Shown here: one piece after another, positions 13,959 through 17,288 of the stretch
Layout of the letters: each line of letters begins with the position of its first letter
How positions within the stretch are numbered: position 1 is the stretch's first letter
Assembly: GCA_964510205.1 (NCBI GenBank)
Contig: CAZEBW010000076.1
Span: 1-17,288 of the forward strand
Source of the DNA: CAZEBW01 sp964510205
GTDB taxonomy: Bacteria > Chloroflexota > Anaerolineae > VGOG01
DNA: 17,288 nt
Reading direction: 5' to 3'
Made by a program: the position numbers and the translations under genes
Notes under the pieces: model-generated
Database searches by the model: none
The model's input: only the letters and a program-made list of their open reading frames with translations
What the model was told of the DNA's origin: nothing

Positions 13959-14648
13959 TCAGGCCATGTATGCTTTTTCAGCGTCTGGGCCCTCAGACTC
14001 CACCTCCACTTCTACTTCCTCCTCCTTGCCCTTGGCGATGACTTCCACTTCCTCCGGCGCGACCGGCACAACCAGTTCTTCTTCTACCTCTTCGGCGGCA
14101 GCCCAGGTGATCTTAGCCACGAGCTCCTCGGGGTCGGTCAGGACATCTACAGTAGACGGCAGCGGCAGATCTTTGACGTAGATGGCCTGATCCATCTCCT
14201 CCAACCCGCTCAGGTCAACCTCGATGGCCTCGATCAGGTCGCCAGGCAGACACTCTATCTCTATCTCGTCCAGACCCTGTAACAGGATAACGCCCACCTC
14301 CTCGGCCGCAGGCGCTTCACCAACAAAGACCAAAGGCACTTCCGTGGTGAGCTTCTCGGTCATAACCACAGCGTAGAAATCCACGTGGATCGGTTTACCC
14401 GTGATGACATCCCACTGCACATCCCTGGCCAGAGCTTGGCGCTTAGACCCATCCACTTTCAAAGAGATCAACCTATGCCCCCCAGCCTGGGTCAAGACGC
14501 GGTTTAAGTCCTGCTCATCAACTTGAAGGGGAAGCGACTCGATCTCGTGCCCATACAATATGGCGGGAACAAGCCCCCCTTGTCGCAGGCTTTTCACCTT
14601 CTTACCCAGCACTTCTCTCCTCTGCGTTTCTAGTTCAATCTGCTCCAT
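13959..14648 (-). CDS. rplY: 50S ribosomal protein L25, CTC (general stress) form
   Basis: 229 residues. The N-terminal 5S rRNA-binding domain (about 1-90) has REVLGKKVKSLRQGGLVPAI and ILYGHE, HVDFYAV ends it, and the longer C-terminal TL5/CTC domain (about 95-185) contains VPLVFVGEAPA and LPGDLIEAIEVDLSGLE. This two-domain form is the usual one outside gammaproteobacteria. The last 50 residues are a highly acidic Glu/Val-rich tail, common in this protein. gaggagg lies a few bases upstream of the ATG. It follows the MazF gene on the same strand after 109 bases, in which a small hairpin (14691-14705) sits; no strong promoter of its own was seen. Convergent with the class I aminotransferase. 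Confidence 0.95.
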   Translation of the reverse strand: MEQIELETQRREVLGKKVKSLRQGGLVPAILYGHEIESLPLQVDEQDLNRVLTQAGGHRLISLKVDGSKRQALARDVQWDVITGKPIHVDFYAVVMTEKLTTEVPLVFVGEAPAAEEVGVILLQGLDEIEIECLPGDLIEAIEVDLSGLEEMDQAIYVKDLPLPSTVDVLTDPEELVAKITWAAAEEVEEELVVPVAPEEVEVIAKGKEEEVEVEVESEGPDAEKAYMA

Positions 14649-14690
14649 GTTTCCTCCTCGCTTCCTTTAATCTTTCGCGGATTGTCAATG

Positions 14691-14705
14691 TGCGGCAAAG
14701 CCGCA
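14691..14705 (-). other. Small hairpin in the rplY leader
   Basis: tgcggc, loop aaa, gccgca. It lies between the MazF stop and the L25 start. No T-run follows on the minus strand, so a terminator role is doubtful; it may be a leader element of the ribosomal protein gene. Confidence 0.4.
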
Positions 14706-14757
14706 TTTGGCTGTAGCTTGTTATGGCAACCCATTCTTAGCCGCTGTGCCAAACCTT

Positions 14758-15102
14758 CTACAGCCCTAGAATCGTATCCAGAGCCTGCCCTATTTCTTCG
14801 AGATGCGGGTCATCCAAGTGACCAAGAACCCTGATGATCCTACGCTTATCTATCACCCTAATCTGCTCACACAGTGCTACAGAATCCCGATTCAAGCCGC
14901 CGACTCCTGCGGGAACTAAAGCGTGCGAAGGCAAAAGAACCCGTCGGATTTTCGTCGTAAAAGGCACAATAATCGTATGAGGGCTCACAGCATTCGCACG
15001 GTCAATCTGCACAACAACCACAGGTCGTATACCGGCTTGCTCTGTGCCGATTACCGGATTCAGATCGCATAGAGCCACATCGCCACGCTGGATAGTTACC
15101 AT
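14758..15102 (-). CDS. mazF: MazF/PemK-family mRNA interferase toxin
   Basis: 114 residues, the usual length. The family signature is clear: RGDVALCDLNPVIGTEQAG, then RPVVVVQ, a central IIVPFTTKIR and SVALCEQIRVIDKRRI near the C-terminus. MazF toxins cut single-stranded RNA at short sites, stopping translation when the antitoxin is lost; the arginine after the GTEQAG block and the threonine/serine of the central strand are the usual catalytic sites. The start overlaps the upstream antitoxin gene by 7 bases, so the two are translated together. It lies on the same strand as rplY, upstream of it. Confidence 0.93.
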   Translation of the reverse strand: MVTIQRGDVALCDLNPVIGTEQAGIRPVVVVQIDRANAVSPHTIIVPFTTKIRRVLLPSHALVPAGVGGLNRDSVALCEQIRVIDKRRIIRVLGHLDDPHLEEIGQALDTILGL

Positions 15103-15326
15103 TGAATTTCACCGCACGCCAGACGATCTTCGTAGTCCTCCAGATTGGATAAGTAGTCGGCAAAGTCTGACTCGGCCATCTCTATGGCTTCAGCGAAATG
15201 TACCCACAACTGCCACCGTGTCCTGTCACGCTTCACCAGCAAGAAGTCAATAAAATCGGTCACTTCTTGAACCAACGATTCGGGTAGTTGTTGAATTCTG
15301 GCAATAGTAACATCATGCACAGTCAT
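15096..15326 (-). CDS. DUF2281-type antitoxin of the MazF pair
   Basis: 76 residues. The N-terminal block IARIQQLPESLVQEVTDFID is typical of DUF2281 proteins, and the acidic C-terminus (SDFADYLSNLEDYEDRLACG) is the part expected to wrap around the toxin. It precedes and overlaps the MazF gene by 7 bases, the normal antitoxin-first order. It should neutralise MazF and, with it, may repress the operon. A purine-rich site (aaaggggat) lies just upstream of the ATG. No promoter was confidently placed. Confidence 0.88.
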   Translation of the reverse strand: MTVHDVTIARIQQLPESLVQEVTDFIDFLLVKRDRTRWQLWVHFAEAIEMAESDFADYLSNLEDYEDRLACGEIQW

Positions 15327-15458
15327 TCTTCATCCCCTTTCTCATCTTGAACTCAGCATTGCGGCTAACTTCCTAATTGGCAACAAGTAGTCCCTTCAAA
15401 CTCAGCTATATTTTACTCGTTTTTTCCCTTTCGTCAAGCTGCAACGAAAAGTTCTTGT

Positions 15459-15487
15459 TTGCAGATAAAGACAGTTTGTGGTAGGAT
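15459..15487 (+). promoter_or_regulatory. Possible promoter of the glycoside hydrolase gene
   Basis: TTGCAG (15459-15464), 17-base spacer, TAGGAT (15482-15487). Matches are moderate. Transcription would start only about 15 bases before the ATG, so the leader would be short. Confidence 0.35.
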
Positions 15488-15508
15488 TAAGCCAGAGGTA
15501 CAGAGGAG

Positions 15509-17288
15509 ATGGCCCCGACTTTGCCCGCCGAGACAGGCAACAACCGAGGCTCTTGTCTGGCAGACAAGAGATGGAAACCAGCCCTGAGTGTCGTTCTCTG
15601 CACCCTGGGTTTGATCCTCATCGCCTCCTCGGTCATCATCTTGCGGACCAGGCAAGGCGACGGTCTCCCCCCAGACGTCCCCCAAGCCGCTGTGAATCCC
15701 TTCGGCGCAAACGTGGCCCTGGAGCAGTACGACGAGGCGGAATTGCAGCAGGCCCTGGCCCTGATTGAGGCCGGCGGATTCCAGTGGGTGCGCCAAACCT
15801 TCCCCTGGGCCGACATCGAAACCCAGGCCGGTCAATACGATTGGGCAGCCTGGGATCGCGTCGTGACCGCCGTGCGGGATCACGATCTAGACCTCATCGC
15901 CGTGCTGGACACCTCGCCAGCCTGGGCCAGACGAGCGCCCGACCGCCACTCCCCACCGCAAGAGATGGCCGACTTCGGCCGCTTCGCCCAAGCGTTTGCC
16001 GAACGCTATGGACGGCAGATTGATTACTATCAAATCTGGGACGAGCCCAACCTCAGCTCCCATTGGGGCGGCGCTTATGTAGACCCCGCCGAGTACGCCC
16101 GCCTGCTGCGGGAGGGCTGCATCCAGGTCAAGGCCGCCGACCCCACATCCGTCGTCTTGACCGCCGGCCTAGCCCCCAACAGCGAAGGCGGCCCCCTCAA
16201 TCTGAACGAGATGGCGTTCCTGCAGGGCTTGTACGCCGCCGGGGCCGGCGATTTCTTCGACATCGTGGCCGTCAAGCCCTACGGCTTCGACACGGGACCA
16301 GACGACCGCCAAACCGACGTGGGAGTCCTCAACTTCTCCCGAGCCCAGTTGGTGCGGGAAGTGATGGTCGCCCACGGCGATGCGGACAAGGCCGTCTGGG
16401 CAGTGGAGTTCGGTTGGAACGCCCTGCCTCCAGGTTGGCAGGGCCGACCTTCCATTTGGGGACAGGTGAGCGAGGATGAGCAGGCTCAATACACGGCGGC
16501 GGCCATCGAGCGGGCCCGCGACGAATGGCCCTGGCTGGGCGTTCTGGCCGCGGCCCATTTCCAGCCCGATGCAGCGCCCGACGACCCTCACTGGGGCTTT
16601 GCCCTGGTGGACGCGCAGTGGCAGCCGCGCCCCGTCTACCTACGATTGCGGGAGCTGGCCACCGCCCCGCCCGTAGCCTACCCCGGCCGCTACCCCGCCG
16701 ATCACTACACGGCGCGCTACGCGGGCGATTGGCGCCTCTCCCCCCAGGGGGCCGACATCGGCCAAAGCGGCGACAGCCTAGTCATCCCCTTCAAAGGCAC
16801 CCGCCTCGATCTGACTGTGCGGCGGGGCGATTTCTGGGGCGTCCTTTATGTCAACGTTGATGAAAAGCCAGCCAATGGCCTACCTCGGGACAGCCAGGGC
16901 CGCGCCTACCTGGTCCTCCACGACCCCCTCTACCGCACGGAGACCGTCACCCTGGCCTCTGGCCTGACCGACGAGGTGCACGAGGCCGAGTTGGTGGCGG
17001 AGGGAGGCTGGGGCCAGTGGGCCATCGCCGGCTGGACCGTAGCCCGCGAGCCTAACCCTCGACCCTATCGGCTGGCCTGGGCGCTGTTGGGAATCTGTGC
17101 CGTTGTGCTTCTGATAATCATCGGCAGACAATTGGGGTGGCTGGGAGGGAGAAGACTCGACTCCCCGGCGGAAGGCCCACCCTCCCCTAGCCCCTCCCTC
17201 CGAGGGAGGGGAATCCAGACCCCTCCCCCTCACAGGGGGAGGCTGGGTGGGGGTGGATTCTGCGATACGGAAGGCCCACCCTCCCCTA
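15509..17288 (+). CDS. Membrane-anchored glycoside hydrolase, clan GH-A-like, open at window end
   Basis: At least 593 residues; no stop before the edge, so 3' partial. An in-frame stop at 15488-15490 makes ATG 15509 the first ATG, though its ribosome site (gaggag) is unusually close. An N-terminal membrane segment (about 27-45) is followed by a TIM-barrel-like domain (about 62-385) with IEAGGFQWVRQTFPWADIE, the acid/base region YYQIWDEPNLSSHWGG (E179), DIVAVKPYGFD and the nucleophile region VWAVEFGWNA (E300), as in GH39/GH5-type enzymes acting on polysaccharides. A beta-rich domain (about 390-515) and a second membrane segment (about 522-539) follow. It is therefore probably a surface enzyme. 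The usual NEP motif reads DEP. After the second membrane segment the frame enters a Pro/Gly/Arg-rich repeat. Substrate unknown. Confidence 0.85.
   Translation, partial: MAPTLPAETGNNRGSCLADKRWKPALSVVLCTLGLILIASSVIILRTRQGDGLPPDVPQAAVNPFGANVALEQYDEAELQQALALIEAGGFQWVRQTFPWADIETQAGQYDWAAWDRVVTAVRDHDLDLIAVLDTSPAWARRAPDRHSPPQEMADFGRFAQAFAERYGRQIDYYQIWDEPNLSSHWGGAYVDPAEYARLLREGCIQVKAADPTSVVLTAGLAPNSEGGPLNLNEMAFLQGLYAAGAGDFFDIVAVKPYGFDTGPDDRQTDVGVLNFSRAQLVREVMVAHGDADKAVWAVEFGWNALPPGWQGRPSIWGQVSEDEQAQYTAAAIERARDEWPWLGVLAAAHFQPDAAPDDPHWGFALVDAQWQPRPVYLRLRELATAPPVAYPGRYPADHYTARYAGDWRLSPQGADIGQSGDSLVIPFKGTRLDLTVRRGDFWGVLYVNVDEKPANGLPRDSQGRAYLVLHDPLYRTETVTLASGLTDEVHEAELVAEGGWGQWAIAGWTVAREPNPRPYRLAWALLGICAVVLLIIIGRQLGWLGGRRLDSPAEGPPSPSPSLRGRGIQTPPPHRGRLGGGGFCDTEGPPSP
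17169..17288. repeat. 99-bp-period GC-rich repeat at the window end
   Basis: The 21 bases beginning cggaaggcccaccctcccct occur at 17169-17189 and again at 17268-17288, so a second unit starts at the edge. The unit contains a ccctccctcc/gagggaggg dyad like that at about 3172-3187. The period is 33 codons, so the hydrolase frame stays open. Confidence 0.85.

Overview
The window looks like a stretch of bacterial chromosome from a moderately GC-rich member of the Chloroflexota, most likely Anaerolineae-like. This is inferred from gene content (a PASTA kinase with an extra beta-sandwich tail, a 2-hydroxyacyl-CoA dehydratase pair, a membrane-anchored glycoside hydrolase, MazF with a DUF2281-type antitoxin) and from the many short palindromic and tandem repeats between, and even inside, genes. 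No rRNA, tRNA, CRISPR array or complete transposase gene was seen.

Layout. 1-257: repeat-rich DNA with an 85-bp tandem repeat. 258-2219 (-): membrane Ser/Thr kinase with two PASTA domains. 2220-2484: divergent intergenic region with two back-to-back sigma70-type promoters and two long inverted repeats. 2485-6802 (+): three-gene operon, two subunits of the 2-hydroxyacyl-CoA dehydratase/benzoyl-CoA reductase family followed by an alkaline-phosphatase-superfamily hydrolase whose start overlaps the previous stop. 6844-9037 (+): strong promoter, structured leader, class V aminotransferase and a short SerA-type dehydrogenase. 9038-9513: long-hairpin and REP-like repeats. 9514-10464 (+): ParB-fold protein resembling SbnI/SerK free-serine kinases. 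10567-11693 (+): two overlapping genes, a predicted PD-(D/E)XK nuclease-fold protein and a small partner. 11961-12128: a second, truncated copy of the 3' end of the SbnI/SerK-like gene. 12222-13842 (+): promoter, small helical protein, class I aminotransferase. 13907-13937: bidirectional terminator. 13959-15326 (-): ribosomal protein L25 (CTC type) and a MazF toxin-antitoxin pair. 15509 to the window end (+): membrane-anchored clan GH-A-like glycoside hydrolase, still open at the edge.

How the genes may work together. SerA, the class V aminotransferase and the SbnI/SerK-like protein all point to serine/O-phosphoserine metabolism: the first two can make phosphoserine from 3-phosphoglycerate and the third can make it from free serine. 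The dehydratase pair would need a separate ATP-dependent activator, which is not in this window. The most unusual points are the two-gene nuclease-like module bracketed by a full and a truncated copy of the same gene end, repeats that sit in frame inside coding sequences (dehydratase subunit and glycoside hydrolase), and a hairpin repeat with a compensatory base-pair change. All functional calls are from reading motifs by eye; no searches were run.
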